Shown: one piece after another, positions 6,359 through 16,533 of the stretch | Layout: each line of letters begins with the position of its first letter | Position numbering within the stretch: the first letter of the stretch is position 1 | Assembly: GCA_947465645.1 (NCBI GenBank) | Contig: CANIBQ010000009.1 | Coordinates: 1-64,000 of the forward strand | Length of the DNA stretch: 64,000 nt | DNA from: Acidobacteriota bacterium | GTDB lineage: Bacteria > Acidobacteriota > Vicinamibacteria > Vicinamibacterales > UBA2999 | Direction: 5' to 3' | The notes under the pieces: generated by a model | Database searches by the model: none | Seen by the model: only the letters and a program-made list of their open reading frames with translations | What the model was told of the DNA's origin: nothing | Translations under genes and position numbers: made by a program

Positions 6359-9292
6359 CTAGAAGCTGTACCGGAGGCCGAACTGCAGTTGCCGCGACGT
6401 GCCGCTCCCGGTCGGCCCCTCGTTGGCGGGCGCCAGCAGCCCGAAGATCAGGGGTTCCGAGATGTTCCTCGCCGGCTGGCCGTACTGGTCGGTGTTCAGC
6501 AGGTTGAACGCCTCGACGCGAATGTCGAACGAGCGTGAGCTGCCGATGCGCGTCCGCTTGGTGAGCGCGACGTCAACCTGCCACAGCCCCGGACCGCGGA
6601 ACCCGTTGCGGGGCGAGTTGCCGAACTCGTTGGCGGCGGGCACCGCGAACGCCGCCAGGTTCAGCCACCCGGCGGGCTTGCCCTCCGGCTGTGCCTCGAC
6701 CCCCGGCACCAGGTTTGGCCGCTGGTTCACGTCGTTGCCGTCGGGACCGGTGCGGCTGACGATGACGTTGACGGGGCGGCCGCTGCGCGCGCTCAGCACG
6801 CCGCTGAGATCCCAGCCGCCCAGCGCCGTCCCGGCCGCGAACGGAAGCTGGTAGACGAAGTTGACCGACCCCGAGTGCCGGATGTCGAAGTCGCTCGGTC
6901 CCCACTCGCAGTCGCCGCAGCGTGCGTTCATCCACTCGCTGCCCTCGCCGTTGCCGGCGTTGTTGTCCTGCGAAGACCCCAGCAGGTAGTTGCCCTGCAC
7001 CAGGAACCCGTCGCGGAAGCTGCGCATCAGCGACAACTGCAGGCCGTCGAATTCGGTGCGCCCCATGGCGCTCTTCCGGTCGAGCTGGGTGGTGATGAAC
7101 GGCGCCGCCGGCCGCACGCCGGTCACCGGGTCGATGGTGTTGATGAAGATCCGGTTGAAGGCGTTACGCCCCTTGCTGCCGACGTAGGCCATCTGGCCGA
7201 CGAAGGCGTTGCCAAGGTCCTGCTGCAGCGACACGCTGAACTGGTGCGCGTACATGTCGCGCCGATCGCGCTGCTGCGCGCGCGGCCGCGCGTTGGAGGT
7301 GCCGAGCACCTGCGAGACGAACGGCTCGATCGGGAACGACGTGATGGTCGTCAGCTCGCCGCGCTGCGCCATGCTGTCGATTCCCGCGGTCACGTCGTCG
7401 TTCTGGCCGGTGCTGTAGTACATCCCGTAACCGCCGCGGATGACGGTCGACGAGGTTGCCGACCAGGCAAACCCGAGGCGCGGCGCCAGGTTGTTGCGGT
7501 CCGGCTCGTAGTAGGGCGTGCCCTCCGGACAGAAGATCGTGGCGGCGCTCGGCGGGCACGCGGCCAGGTCGATCACCCGCCCGTTGCCGTTGGCTTCCTT
7601 CATCACCGAGTAGTACTCGTAGCGCAACCCCAGGTTCAGCGTCAGGGTCGGGGTGGCGCGCAGCTCGTCCTGCACGTAGCCGATGCCGTACCAGCGGCGC
7701 CCCTTCTGCATCGGCAGCTCGCCGTCGATGCGGATGCGGTTGACCCGGTTCAGGAGGAAGTCCGAGAGCGAGTTCCATCGCACCGACGTGGCGGCGCCGT
7801 TGCCGACGTTGACGTGCACCTGGCGGAACTCACCGCCGCTCTTGAAGCTGTGCACGCCCTTCGACCAGAGCGCGTTGCCGACATACGAATAGGACGCGGG
7901 CTTCTCCTCGTTGGTGAAGCTCGCCCGGGTCGGGGTGAACGCGTTGCGGATCTCGAAGCCGATGGTGTCGAGGCCCTGCTCCGTGCGATCGAGCGGCGAC
8001 CGGTTCATGCCGAACTTGACGTCGAGCAGCAGCGCCGGCGTCACCACCCGCTGCACCTGGGTCGTGAAGTTCGACGGGCTGACCTTCTGCGCCCGCGTTT
8101 CCAGCAGGTCGCTGCGGACTTCGCTGTCGACGTCGCCGCTGACGGTGTTGTAGCGGACGAACATCGAGGTCGCGGCGTCGAACCGGTGGTCGGCGCGCAC
8201 CATGAAGCTGTCCTCGTTCCACTTGAGGCGCTTGCGGCCGAAGAACTCGTCGATGTTGGGGTCGGAGGTGCGTCCCGTGCCCAGCGGATACGCCTAGATC
8301 ACCGGCCGCAGCTCCGGCCGCGCCGCGATCGCCTGCGCGCGGAACGCCGCGCTCGGCACCAGCGCCGGACGCGGGCTCGCCATGTCGAGCTTCTGGCGCA
8401 GGCCCTCGTAGCTGGCGAAGAAGAAGGTCCGGTCGCGGGCAATCGGCCCGCCCAGGGTGCCGCCCTGCTGGTAGAGGCTGAACGGTGGCGCCTCGGGCAG
8501 CGGGTCGAGGATGCGGCGGGCGTCGAACGCGTCGTTCCGGATGAACGAGAACAGCCCGCCGTGGAACGCGTTGGTGCCGCTGCGCGACACGACGTTGACC
8601 TGGGCGCCGGCGCCGGTGCCGCTTTCCGCGGTGTAGCTGGTCGAGTTGACGCGGAACTCGGCAATCGCTTCGGTGGACATCACCAGGCGCAGCGCGCCTT
8701 CCTGCCGCGGGTCCTTGATGCCGGTCGCGTCCACGCCGTCAAACGTCCAGTTGTTGTCGTCGCGCGCGCGGCCGAAGAACCGGATGCCGTTCTGCCCGCC
8801 TTCGCCCGCGTTCACCGCGCCCGGCGCCAGCGCCATCAGCGCCGCCCAGTTGCGTCCGTTGAGCGGAATCTCCTGGACCTGCATGCGGCCGATGACGCTG
8901 CCGATTTCCGACGTCGCCATGTCGAGCGGGGTGGCGGCGGCCACGACCTGCACTTCGCTGGTGATCGTCCCGACCGTCAGCACGGCGTCCAGCGTCCGCG
9001 TCTGGCCGACGGTCAGCCGCACATCGTCCACCAGGACGGTCTCGAAACCGTCGCGGCTGAAGGTGACGAGATAGGTGCCCAGCGGCAGGCCGGCGATGCG
9101 GAAAGCTCCATCCGTGCCGGACATCGCTTCACGCTTCAAGCCGATGTCGACGGAGGTGGCGATGATGGCGGCGTCACCGACCGACGCGCCGGAGGAGTCA
9201 CGAACGGTGCCGACGATCGCCGCGCGATCGACCTGCGCGTAGGCGCTCAGGGGAACGAACAACACGAACACGGCCAGGAGCAGTCTCTGCAT
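6359..9292 (-). pseudogene. Oar-type TonB-dependent receptor 2, interrupted by one in-frame TAG
   Basis: A 978-codon frame begins at 9292 with a signal peptide (MQRLLLAVFVLFVPLSAYA), a carboxypeptidase-regulatory-like domain (AAIVGTVRDSSGASVGDAA) and a plug (IPLNGRNWAALMALAPG, FDGVDATGI). It is cut at codon 333 by TAG (complement of 8294-8296) after RPELRPVI. The same frame continues directly with AYPLGTGRTSDPNID and NEDSFMVRADHRFD, then a normal barrel ending LRYSF. No frameshift or deletion accompanies the stop, so it is a single nonsense change, a sequencing error or a readthrough case. Both halves are otherwise intact, which argues for recent origin. A PHO-box-like promoter is present. 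The CHAD gene follows downstream. Confidence 0.85.
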
Positions 9293-9298
9293 CCCACG

Positions 9299-9354
9299 AG
9301 ACTACCGGCCGGCCTTGCCGGGCTTATGACGGTTGTGTCAATTCCGGGTAACGT
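9299..9354 (-). promoter_or_regulatory. PHO-box-like promoter of receptor 2
   Basis: Toward the gene the 7-mers are ACGTTAC, AATTGAC, CCGTCAT and a degenerate CCGGCAA (plus-strand starts 9348, 9337, 9326, 9315), 11 bp apart. Ten nt follow, then TAGTCT (9299-9304) and 6 nt to the ATG. It overlaps the last codons of the upstream phosphoesterase gene (stop at 9338). The stretch around CCGTCA and TTGACA is nearly identical to the receptor 1 box. Confidence 0.65.
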
Positions 9355-11701
9355 GAATCGCGTTGCTGAAGAGGGTGGGACCCTCCTGGTCGCGAAGCAC
9401 GATGCTGAACCAGTCGCCGGAACGTGGAGTGAGGGTCAGCGAGGCGTGGCCATCTCCGCCAATTATGTCGGTGCGCACCGCCTCGCCGTTCCGAATCCAG
9501 GACAGTTGCTGTCCCGCGGCACGCTCGGTGGCGACCCGCAGCGTGAGGGACGCGGAAAGGGCGAGGCGGCCGCCCATGCGAGCGGTGGTCTCGCCGCCCA
9601 GGGCGTCGAAATCGATCGACGGGCCGTCAACGCCGCGGGTGCGCACGTAGACCCGCCCGGCGCGCAGGCCGGCGATCAGTGCCCGCTCCGACAGTTCCTC
9701 CGCGAAGATGACGGTGCCCGGCCGGCCAAGCCGGCGGTCGGCCGTGTCGTCGGGCGTGTGCTCATCGCTGCCGCCAATGGCGACGAGACGGTGCCCCCGG
9801 TTCAGCATGCCAGCCCAGAACGTCCAGCCCGCGAGCGGGCCATCGGCGGCGTCGCCGTTGACGATCTCCACCGCGTCGATGCCCCGCATCGTGTCGTCGT
9901 CGCGATCGTTCCAGCCGCACCCCATGCAGCGCTCGTCATCGGGCGCCGCGGGATGGTTGATCGAGAGGAATCCGCCCGCCGCGTGGAGCTCCGACGCCAG
10001 CGTCCGCATCGTCCGCGACGGCCCCAGCCGGAAGTCGACGAATCGGCGCTCGCCGAAGGTGTTCAGGTGCCCGCGGTAAGTAGTGACCTCGCGCCCGTGG
10101 AGCAACAGGGTCTCCGGGTACGACGGCTGCAGGCGATCGACCTCGACCCAGTGGCTTACCGTGTTGTGGTCGGTGAGTGCGACGAAGTCGAGCCGCTCCC
10201 GCCTGGCAGCGTCGAACACGCGGAAGGGCGGCGCCTTGAGCCGCGAGCCGGCGGGGCCGGTAGTGCGGCCGTCGCTGTGGCCGGAATGCGCGTGCAGATC
10301 ACCGGCATACCAGCCGGCCGTGCGCCGCAGCACCGGCCACTCCTCCCCGTCGCGCGAGAAGCTGATACGGAGCTGGTACGAGGCGGTCACGCCTTCACGA
10401 ATGTTGGGCACCCCCAGGATGACCGCCCACCTGCCTGGCTCGACGTCCCCGGGCAGATACCCGTAGCTGGCGGTGTGCCTGCCGACCGAGATCTGCTGCG
10501 CTCCTCCGCCGCTCCAGCCGCGAAAGCCGCCCGGGCCCCGCAGCCCGAGGTCGATGACCGTGCGCTCGCGATCGTCGTACGCCAGGTGGACCTCGATCCG
10601 CGTGGTCCCCGCGGGTACGTCGAACTCCCGCTCGAGCAACCGCTCGTAGTCGGCCCGCGTGAGCGTGCCGCGCAGCGTCACCGAATCGGCCACCCGCAGC
10701 ACGCCGGCAAACTCCTCGTATTGATCGACCGCGACGAAATCGACGCCGGCCGCCACCGCGGACTGCCATCGACGCCGAACCGCGTCGAGCGAGCCGAAGT
10801 TGTATCCGGGCGTCCAGCCATTGGACAGGTCCGCGGGATCGTGGCCGTTGAGGGTGTAGAACCGGATCCAGAGGCCCTCGTCATGGGCGGCCTTGACGAG
10901 GCCTGTCAAGCGCGCCTCATCGCCACTGGTCCAGTCGCCTGCCTTGGGCTGCCCTTCCCGCTCCACCACCGACCAGCCGTTGTTCCACCAGCGGCGGTAA
11001 TTCGTCCGCGGCGCCGGGCGCGGGCCGGCGACCGTGTGCACCGCACCAAACAGGCGGAGCCTGGCGCCGACAGGCACCCGGTCATGGAATGAACGCTCCT
11101 GCTCGTCGGCCTCCCCCGTCAGCACCAGGAGCGGACCGGCCTCGAGGTCGGACACGCTCGAGACGTCACTGGTGCGGCGCGCCGTCGTCAGCCACGATTC
11201 GTACCTGCCGAGCAGCTCCCAGACCGCCGCATGATGTTCGGGCTCGTTGGTCTTGAAATCGAGGTTGAGCGTGATGACAGGCCAGAGGTCGCGCCGGTTT
11301 TCCCGCACCGCCTGTTCCAGCACGGGGCGGATCCGCTCGAAGAAATAGTCCTCGAGCGATGGCTCCCCGCCCTTGAGCGGCAGGTCATGCGAGACGACCG
11401 GGGTCCCGTGCATGGTCCGCGGATCGAACTGCCAGGCCAGGTCCTGCTCGATCGCCACCGGCAACCCCGTAGCGAGGGCGCGATCGAGGCGATCCCCGAA
11501 TCGACCGTCGTACGGGTAGGCGTTGTGAGCATCGAGAAGCACGCGCGTGCCGGGTCTCAGTGCGCCCGGTGATTGCTGGGCGCCCCCCTGGGTGACGGCG
11601 CTCCCAAGAACACAAAGAAGGGTTAAACCACGAAGAGCACGACGAGCACGAAGACCGGTCTTGGCTGAGACGGCGCGCGTCGCACGTGCAGTCCTTGTCA
11701 A
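9338..11701 (-). CDS. Secreted bifunctional phosphoesterase: GDPD/PI-PLC-like barrel plus CehA-type PHP domain
   Basis: 787 residues. After a hydrophobic leader (RGLTLLCVLGSAVTQGGA) a TIM-barrel-like domain (about 50-330) has LLDAHNAYPYDG, IEQDLAWQF, VVSHDLPL and ITLNLDFKT, resembling glycerophosphodiester phosphodiesterase/PI-PLC folds. A beta-rich linker (350-470) precedes a PHP domain of the CehA/McbA type (470-690) with AGDLHAHSGHSDG, LDFVALTDHNTVSHW, HGREVTTYRGH, SINHP and AIGGSDEHTPDD, which carry the metal-binding His and Asp residues. It probably attacks phosphodiesters or similar esters outside the cytoplasm. It follows receptor 3 by 52 nt and is likely co-transcribed. Part of the leader is encoded by CACGA/TTCGTG repeat DNA, so the exact start is uncertain. 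Confidence 0.75.
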   Translation of the reverse strand: MTRTARATRAVSAKTGLRARRALRGLTLLCVLGSAVTQGGAQQSPGALRPGTRVLLDAHNAYPYDGRFGDRLDRALATGLPVAIEQDLAWQFDPRTMHGTPVVSHDLPLKGGEPSLEDYFFERIRPVLEQAVRENRRDLWPVITLNLDFKTNEPEHHAAVWELLGRYESWLTTARRTSDVSSVSDLEAGPLLVLTGEADEQERSFHDRVPVGARLRLFGAVHTVAGPRPAPRTNYRRWWNNGWSVVEREGQPKAGDWTSGDEARLTGLVKAAHDEGLWIRFYTLNGHDPADLSNGWTPGYNFGSLDAVRRRWQSAVAAGVDFVAVDQYEEFAGVLRVADSVTLRGTLTRADYERLLEREFDVPAGTTRIEVHLAYDDRERTVIDLGLRGPGGFRGWSGGGAQQISVGRHTASYGYLPGDVEPGRWAVILGVPNIREGVTASYQLRISFSRDGEEWPVLRRTAGWYAGDLHAHSGHSDGRTTGPAGSRLKAPPFRVFDAARRERLDFVALTDHNTVSHWVEVDRLQPSYPETLLLHGREVTTYRGHLNTFGERRFVDFRLGPSRTMRTLASELHAAGGFLSINHPAAPDDERCMGCGWNDRDDDTMRGIDAVEIVNGDAADGPLAGWTFWAGMLNRGHRLVAIGGSDEHTPDDTADRRLGRPGTVIFAEELSERALIAGLRAGRVYVRTRGVDGPSIDFDALGGETTARMGGRLALSASLTLRVATERAAGQQLSWIRNGEAVRTDIIGGDGHASLTLTPRSGDWFSIVLRDQEGPTLFSNAIHVTRN

Positions 11702-11707
11702 AGAGAA

Positions 11708-11753
11708 GCCTTCGTGACCTTCGTACCTTCGTGGTTCATCACGTCTTCGTACC
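11708..11753. repeat. Short TTCGT-based tandem repeat between receptor 3 and the phosphoesterase
   Basis: TTCGTGACC, TTCGTACC, TTCGTGG and, after a gap, TTCGTACC follow one another with a period of 8-9 nt. They end at the stop codon of receptor 3 (complement of 11754-11756). Related CACGAAGAG-type units (period 9) lie inside the start of the downstream gene near 11635-11660. Confidence 0.6.
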
Positions 11754-14700
11754 TTAGAAATCCACCCTCAACGCGAACTGCATCACCCTCGGGTCGCCCG
11801 CCAGCGTGGAGATCGTCCCCGCTGTGGCGCCGGTGATATCGGCGTTGGGATTCCCGAGGTTCGCGCGATCGAACATGTTGAAGACATCCCAGCGCAGCGT
11901 GACGCCCGAACGCTGGGTCAGCGCGATCCGGCGCTGCAGGCTCATGTCGAACGTCATGTAGCCCGGGCCCCGCACGATGTTGCGGCCGGCGTTGCCGAAG
12001 GTCCCCGCCGGCACGCGCTGGAAGGCGCCGAGGTTGAACCAGCTCTCGACGGTTTCGCTGCCCTTGGGATCGCCGGTGAGGTTGGGCATCCAGGTGGCGC
12101 CTTCGAGCGAGCCCTGGGTCACCGTGACCGGGCGGCCCGAGCGGGTCGTGTAGATGCCGCTGACCGTCCACCCGCCGAGCACCGGGCCGGAGAACGGAAG
12201 CTGCGCCACGAAGTTGGCCACCAGCCGGTGACGGACGTCGAAGTCGCTCGGGCCTTCCCAGGCCTCGATGTTGTTGGTGTCCTGCGGGCGGCCGGAGCTG
12301 GCCGCGAGGTGCTCGGGCGCCTGGTCGCGCGATTCCGACAGCGTGTACGCCACTCGATAGCTCAGGCCGTCGGCGAACCGCCGCTCCGCCGCGACGTCGA
12401 CGCCGTAGTACTTCGACTCGCCGATCGGGTCGCGCCACTGGATGTGACCGAAGTTCGGGTAGGGCCGCGCGCCGTTGCCGTTGGCCGGCTGGTTGAGATT
12501 GCGCAACACCGAAATGTTGTTGCCGATGTTGCCGATGAAATCGGCCGAGACCACGAACTGGCTGCCCAGTTGCCGCTCCATCCCCGCCGCGAACTGATCG
12601 AAGGTCGAGCTCTCGCCGCTCGGGTTCGCCGCGCGAATCAGCAGCCGGCTCAAGACGATGTTCGACGGGTCCAGGTAGTTGGCGGGAAAGCCGTTCCGCA
12701 TCAGCAGGACCGGGGTCGTCGTGGACGTCGTGGTCTGGTTGATGTTCCGCAGCCCAGGGGGGTTCAGCGCGAGCTGGTCTTCGGAGCCGATCCGGTCGAG
12801 CGAGTTGAAGAATCGGCCGTAGCCGCCGCGCAGGACCGTGTTCTCCTCCAGTTGATAGACGACGCCCAGGCGCGGGCCCAGGTTGTTGCGATCGGGCGTG
12901 ACGATGGTGCGGTTCTCGAGCGAGCCGCCGCCCGCGAACACCAGCCCGCCGGTCGCCGGGTCGAAGTTCGCCATCCGGTTGTCCTTCTCATACGAGGGGG
13001 ACATGAAGTCGTACCGCAGCCCGAGGTTCAGCGTCAGCCGCTCGCCCACGCGCCAGTCGTCCTGCACGAAGAACGCATACGAGTGGCGCCGCTGGTTGAC
13101 GACGTGCACGTTCGACAGCTCGGCGCCGCGCGCGTAGCCGAGCAGGAAGTCGGCGACGGCGTTGCCGGTGAACTGCCCGGTGAATGCCAGGTTGCCGCGC
13201 GTCGAGGGGACGTCGACGAACTCGTTGTTCATCGGCAGCATGATGTCCGCGCCGAATTTCACGCCGTGGCCGCCAGTGAGCCAGGTGGTCGTGTTCAGGT
13301 ACTGGAACTGGTCGGTGTGCTGGTACTTCGGCATGAAGTTCGGCGAGCCGAGCCGCAGGTGCCCGGTGATGTCCACGCCGATGACGCCGCCGGCGACGAC
13401 CGGATTGTTCGGCACCCCCGGAAACTCGACGCCGGCCTGGCCGAACGGATCCTGCTGGCCGTCGGACACGCCACGCGCCCACGACAGGCGCAGCTCGTTC
13501 ACCAGCGCCGACCCGATCACCTTGGTCCAGCCGCCGACCGTGCTGTAGGACTTGAGGAAGTTGCGGCCCCACGCCGAGGTGGACGTCCCGTCGATCACGC
13601 CGCCGAAGAACCCGGGGACGAACCGCGTGCGGTCCGCCTGGATGTAGCGCACGAACAGGTTGTCGTTGCCGCCAAGGTGGAAGTCCGTCTTCACCAGGTA
13701 GCGCTCCCCGTCGTCCTCGACGTTGGGCTGGCGGATGAAGTTGTTGTTGCCGGGCGCGTTGGGCGGCGGCACAAGCGCCATCAACTGTCGCCCGATCGGG
13801 TCGATGCGGTCCTGCGGAATCGTGTTGCCGGGGAACGGCTGCCCGGTCAGCGGATCGGTGATGGCCGATGAGAAGACGCCGCTGCGCTCGGCCGCGGTGG
13901 CCACGTGGCCGGTGCGCAGCACGCCCTGCTTGATGCGGGTGCCTTCGAAGTCGGCGAAGAAGAACGCCCGGTTGCGGACGATCGGGCCGCCGATGTTCCC
14001 GCCAAACTGGTTCTGCTCGTTGGTCGCCTTCGACTGGTTGGCGCGCTTGGCGAAGAAGTTGTTCGAGTCGAACCGGTCGTTCCGGAGGTAGTCGTAGGCC
14101 GTGCCCGAGAGCCGGTTCGTCCCGGACTTGGTGGTCACGACGATCGCCCCGCCGGGCGCGCGCCCGTACTCGGCGGTGAACGGGCTGGTCACCACCTTGA
14201 ACTCGCCGATCGCGTCGATCGAGGGACGCGACACCTGCGTGCTCAGTTCCTGGACGTTGGTGGAGATGGAGTTGTTGTCCACCCCGTCGAGCATGAAGTT
14301 GTTCTGCAGCGAGCGGTTGCCGTGCACGCTGACGCCGCCGGTCCTGCCGGCATTGGTCGTCCCGGTCTGCTCGGTATAGCGATCCCCCTGGACGCCCGGG
14401 AGCGTGAAGAGCAGGTCGTCCCAGTTGCGCGCGGCGAGCGGCAGGTTCGACACCTCGGCCTGGCTGACGACCGTGCCGACCACCGCCGACGAAATATCCA
14501 GCAGCGGGGTGACGCCCTGCACCGTGACCGTTTCGCCGATGCCGCCGATCGGCAGCGACAGGTCGAGCCGCGCGCGCTGGCCGACCTCGAGCCGCACCGT
14601 CTGCGCAAACTTCTGGAAGCCGGGCGCCTGGCCTTCCACCAGGTACTCCCCGGGCGCCAGGTTGACGACGAGATACGCGCCATCGGTGGTGGTGGTCGAC

Positions 14701-14864
14701 GTCGATGTCACGCCGGTGGCGAGATGGGTGGTCACGACCATCGCCTGCGGGATCACCGAATCGGAGGGATCCCGGACGACGCCGGTCAGCGTGGCGCGAT
14801 CGACCTGCGCGAAGGCGGTCGTCGCCGAGAGGAACAGGAGCGCGGCAAACAGGATGGGCTTCAT
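11754..14864 (-). CDS. Oar-type TonB-dependent outer-membrane receptor (receptor 3)
   Basis: 1036 residues. Signal peptide MKPILFAALLFLSATTAFA, regulatory domain RATLTGVVRDPSDSVIPQA (about 22-105), plug with LPLAARNWDDLLFTLPG and MLDGVDNNSIS, the EYGRAPGGAIVVTTKSG block, and a barrel with NLGPRLGVVYQL ending in RVDF. The start is fixed by the signal peptide and by a -10-like hexamer 8 nt upstream. It heads an operon with the GDPD-like/PHP phosphoesterase and is preceded by four PHO-box-like units. The substrate is unknown; pairing with a phosphoesterase suggests phosphoester uptake or surface processing. It differs from receptor 1 mainly in the barrel. Confidence 0.9.
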   Translation of the reverse strand: MKPILFAALLFLSATTAFAQVDRATLTGVVRDPSDSVIPQAMVVTTHLATGVTSTSTTTTDGAYLVVNLAPGEYLVEGQAPGFQKFAQTVRLEVGQRARLDLSLPIGGIGETVTVQGVTPLLDISSAVVGTVVSQAEVSNLPLAARNWDDLLFTLPGVQGDRYTEQTGTTNAGRTGGVSVHGNRSLQNNFMLDGVDNNSISTNVQELSTQVSRPSIDAIGEFKVVTSPFTAEYGRAPGGAIVVTTKSGTNRLSGTAYDYLRNDRFDSNNFFAKRANQSKATNEQNQFGGNIGGPIVRNRAFFFADFEGTRIKQGVLRTGHVATAAERSGVFSSAITDPLTGQPFPGNTIPQDRIDPIGRQLMALVPPPNAPGNNNFIRQPNVEDDGERYLVKTDFHLGGNDNLFVRYIQADRTRFVPGFFGGVIDGTSTSAWGRNFLKSYSTVGGWTKVIGSALVNELRLSWARGVSDGQQDPFGQAGVEFPGVPNNPVVAGGVIGVDITGHLRLGSPNFMPKYQHTDQFQYLNTTTWLTGGHGVKFGADIMLPMNNEFVDVPSTRGNLAFTGQFTGNAVADFLLGYARGAELSNVHVVNQRRHSYAFFVQDDWRVGERLTLNLGLRYDFMSPSYEKDNRMANFDPATGGLVFAGGGSLENRTIVTPDRNNLGPRLGVVYQLEENTVLRGGYGRFFNSLDRIGSEDQLALNPPGLRNINQTTTSTTTPVLLMRNGFPANYLDPSNIVLSRLLIRAANPSGESSTFDQFAAGMERQLGSQFVVSADFIGNIGNNISVLRNLNQPANGNGARPYPNFGHIQWRDPIGESKYYGVDVAAERRFADGLSYRVAYTLSESRDQAPEHLAASSGRPQDTNNIEAWEGPSDFDVRHRLVANFVAQLPFSGPVLGGWTVSGIYTTRSGRPVTVTQGSLEGATWMPNLTGDPKGSETVESWFNLGAFQRVPAGTFGNAGRNIVRGPGYMTFDMSLQRRIALTQRSGVTLRWDVFNMFDRANLGNPNADITGATAGTISTLAGDPRVMQFALRVDF

Positions 14865-14872
14865 GGCACCCG

Positions 14873-14928
14873 ATCCTAGGAAGTACGTGTGATCGTTCGA
14901 TGACCGTGAGGAAACGTTCCCGTGACGA
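14873..14928 (-). promoter_or_regulatory. PHO-box-like promoter of receptor 3
   Basis: Toward the gene the 7-mers are TCGTCAC, ACGTTTC, CGGTCAT and CGATCAC (plus-strand starts 14922, 14911, 14900, 14889), exactly 11 bp apart. Then come 10 nt, TAGGAT (14873-14878) and 8 nt to the ATG. The block lies between the ATG of receptor 3 and the stop of the PhoD gene at 14937. Confidence 0.7.
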
Positions 14929-14936
14929 CGAAGATG

Positions 14937-16529
14937 TCAGTCCGCGGTTCCGCCGGGGCGCCCTGCCTCGATGACCAGCGAGCCGTGCGTGCGAACCGGC
15001 CGGTCAGGCACCCTGACCCGATCGAGGACCCGGAAGTCTGCCCGCAGGGACGACTGGGTCGCGGTGCAGGCGATGTAGCCGCGGCGCCCGCTGTGGAACT
15101 TTATGTGCGGATTGTCTGACTTGGTCTGCTCCCAGTCGCCGGCGACGTCGCTGCCGTCGCCGCCCGACGTGATCGCCGAGTTGGTCAACTCCACGCCGAC
15201 GGTCGGCGACGCGGGGTTGGCGTAATCGAGCTTCAGGTCGGCGCCGAAGTGCAGGTGCACGTCGCCCGAGAGCAGGATCGGGTTGGAGGCCTTGGTCTCG
15301 CGCAGGCGGGTGTAGAGGCGGCTGCGGGCCGCGGCGTAGCCGTCCCACTTGTCCATCGAAAAGCGCCCGTTGGGACTGACCTGTTTCCGGTCGCGTGCGT
15401 AGGTGGGCACCTGCTGGCCGAGCACCGTCCATCGCGCCCTCGCCGCCGCCAGATTGCCATCGAGCCATCGCTCCTGCTCGGCGCCGAGCATCGTCCGCGC
15501 GGGATCGAGCGCGTCGGCGCAACCGGTGCGGTCCCCGTCGCCGCAGGGCTGATCCGATCGGTACTGGCGCGTGTCGAGCACGCTCAGGTCGATCAGGTCG
15601 CCGAACTGCAGCCGGCGATGGAGCCGGAGGCCGCTTCGTGACGGGAAGGCGCTCGAGCGGAGCGGCATGGTTTCGTAGTAGGCCTGGTAGGCCGCGGCCT
15701 TGCGGAGGATGAAGACCTCGGCAGGGGTTCCGTTCTCGTCGGCGTCACCCGCGTAGTTGTTCTCCACCTCGTGGTCGTCCCAGGTCACGACGAAGGGCGC
15801 CGAGGCGTGGGCCGCGATCAGATCGGGGTCGGATTTGTACTGCGCGTAGCGGTTGCGGTAGTCCACCAGCGTGTAGATCTCGTCGCGGTGGTGCTGCCTG
15901 ACGCGGCCGTCGTTCCTGCCGCCGTCGCCGCGGCCCTCGTAGATGTAGTCGCCCGTGTGAAAGACGAAATCGAACTGTTCCTCGGCAATCCGGCGGAAGG
16001 CCGTGAAATATCCCATCTCGTAGTGGTTGCAGCCGCACACCGCGAACCGCAGTGAATCGACTCGCGCCCCCGCCGCGGGAGCGGTGCGGGTGCGCCCGGT
16101 CTGGCTGACCTCGTCGCCGGCGCGAAAGCGGTACCAGTATTCGCGTCCCGGCGCCAGCCCCGACACCTCCACGTGCACGCTGTGGCCCAGTTCCGGCCGC
16201 GCGAGCGCGACGCCCCGTTGCGCAATCTGCGCGAACGCCCGGTCGTTGGCCACCTCCCACGGGACCTCGACGGCCGCCATCGGCATGCCGCCGCCCTCGA
16301 GCGGGTTGGGCGCGAGACGCGTCCAGAGGACGATGCCGTCGGGGAGCGGATCGCCGGAGGCGACGCCCATCGTGAACGGGTACGCCTGGAAGAATGGCTT
16401 GGCGAGCAGGCGCTCGCTGAAGAGCGGGCGTGCCACGGCGCCGGCGCCGATCGCCCAGGCAATCTTCAGCAACTGGCGCCGCGACAGGCGGTCGAGCGTG
16501 CGGTCGTAGAAGTGGGTTGGGTGTGTCAT
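14937..16529 (-). CDS. phoD: Alkaline phosphatase D (PhoD-like), Tat-exported
   Basis: 530 residues. The N-terminus has a twin-arginine signal (SRRQLLKIAWAIGAGAVA), expected because PhoD is folded with its metals before export. The N-terminal Ig-like domain begins FTMGVASGDPLPDGIVLWTR. The catalytic domain shows VCGCNHYEMGYF, HTGDYIYEG, TWDDHEVENNYAG and LLSGDVHLHFGADL, the Asp/His metal ligands of the Ca/Fe phosphodiesterase-monoesterase family. It starts 4 nt after the stop of receptor 4, so the two form an operon under the receptor 4 PHO-box-like promoter. It probably releases phosphate from phosphodiesters and monoesters outside the inner membrane. Confidence 0.92.
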   Translation of the reverse strand: MTHPTHFYDRTLDRLSRRQLLKIAWAIGAGAVARPLFSERLLAKPFFQAYPFTMGVASGDPLPDGIVLWTRLAPNPLEGGGMPMAAVEVPWEVANDRAFAQIAQRGVALARPELGHSVHVEVSGLAPGREYWYRFRAGDEVSQTGRTRTAPAAGARVDSLRFAVCGCNHYEMGYFTAFRRIAEEQFDFVFHTGDYIYEGRGDGGRNDGRVRQHHRDEIYTLVDYRNRYAQYKSDPDLIAAHASAPFVVTWDDHEVENNYAGDADENGTPAEVFILRKAAAYQAYYETMPLRSSAFPSRSGLRLHRRLQFGDLIDLSVLDTRQYRSDQPCGDGDRTGCADALDPARTMLGAEQERWLDGNLAAARARWTVLGQQVPTYARDRKQVSPNGRFSMDKWDGYAAARSRLYTRLRETKASNPILLSGDVHLHFGADLKLDYANPASPTVGVELTNSAITSGGDGSDVAGDWEQTKSDNPHIKFHSGRRGYIACTATQSSLRADFRVLDRVRVPDRPVRTHGSLVIEAGRPGGTAD

Positions 16530-16533
16530 CGGA

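Noticed and set aside
8294..8296. TAG in receptor 2 as recoded pyrrolysine or a changed genetic code
   Set aside because: Other genes in the window end in TAG normally and only one internal TAG was seen, so a simple nonsense change or error is more likely.
6875..11092. A 1405-codon open frame on the plus strand antisense to receptor 2 and the phosphoesterase
   Set aside because: It is rich in Arg, Val, His and Ala without domain structure, and the minus strand codes for recognisable families over the same bases. High GC content makes such antisense frames common.
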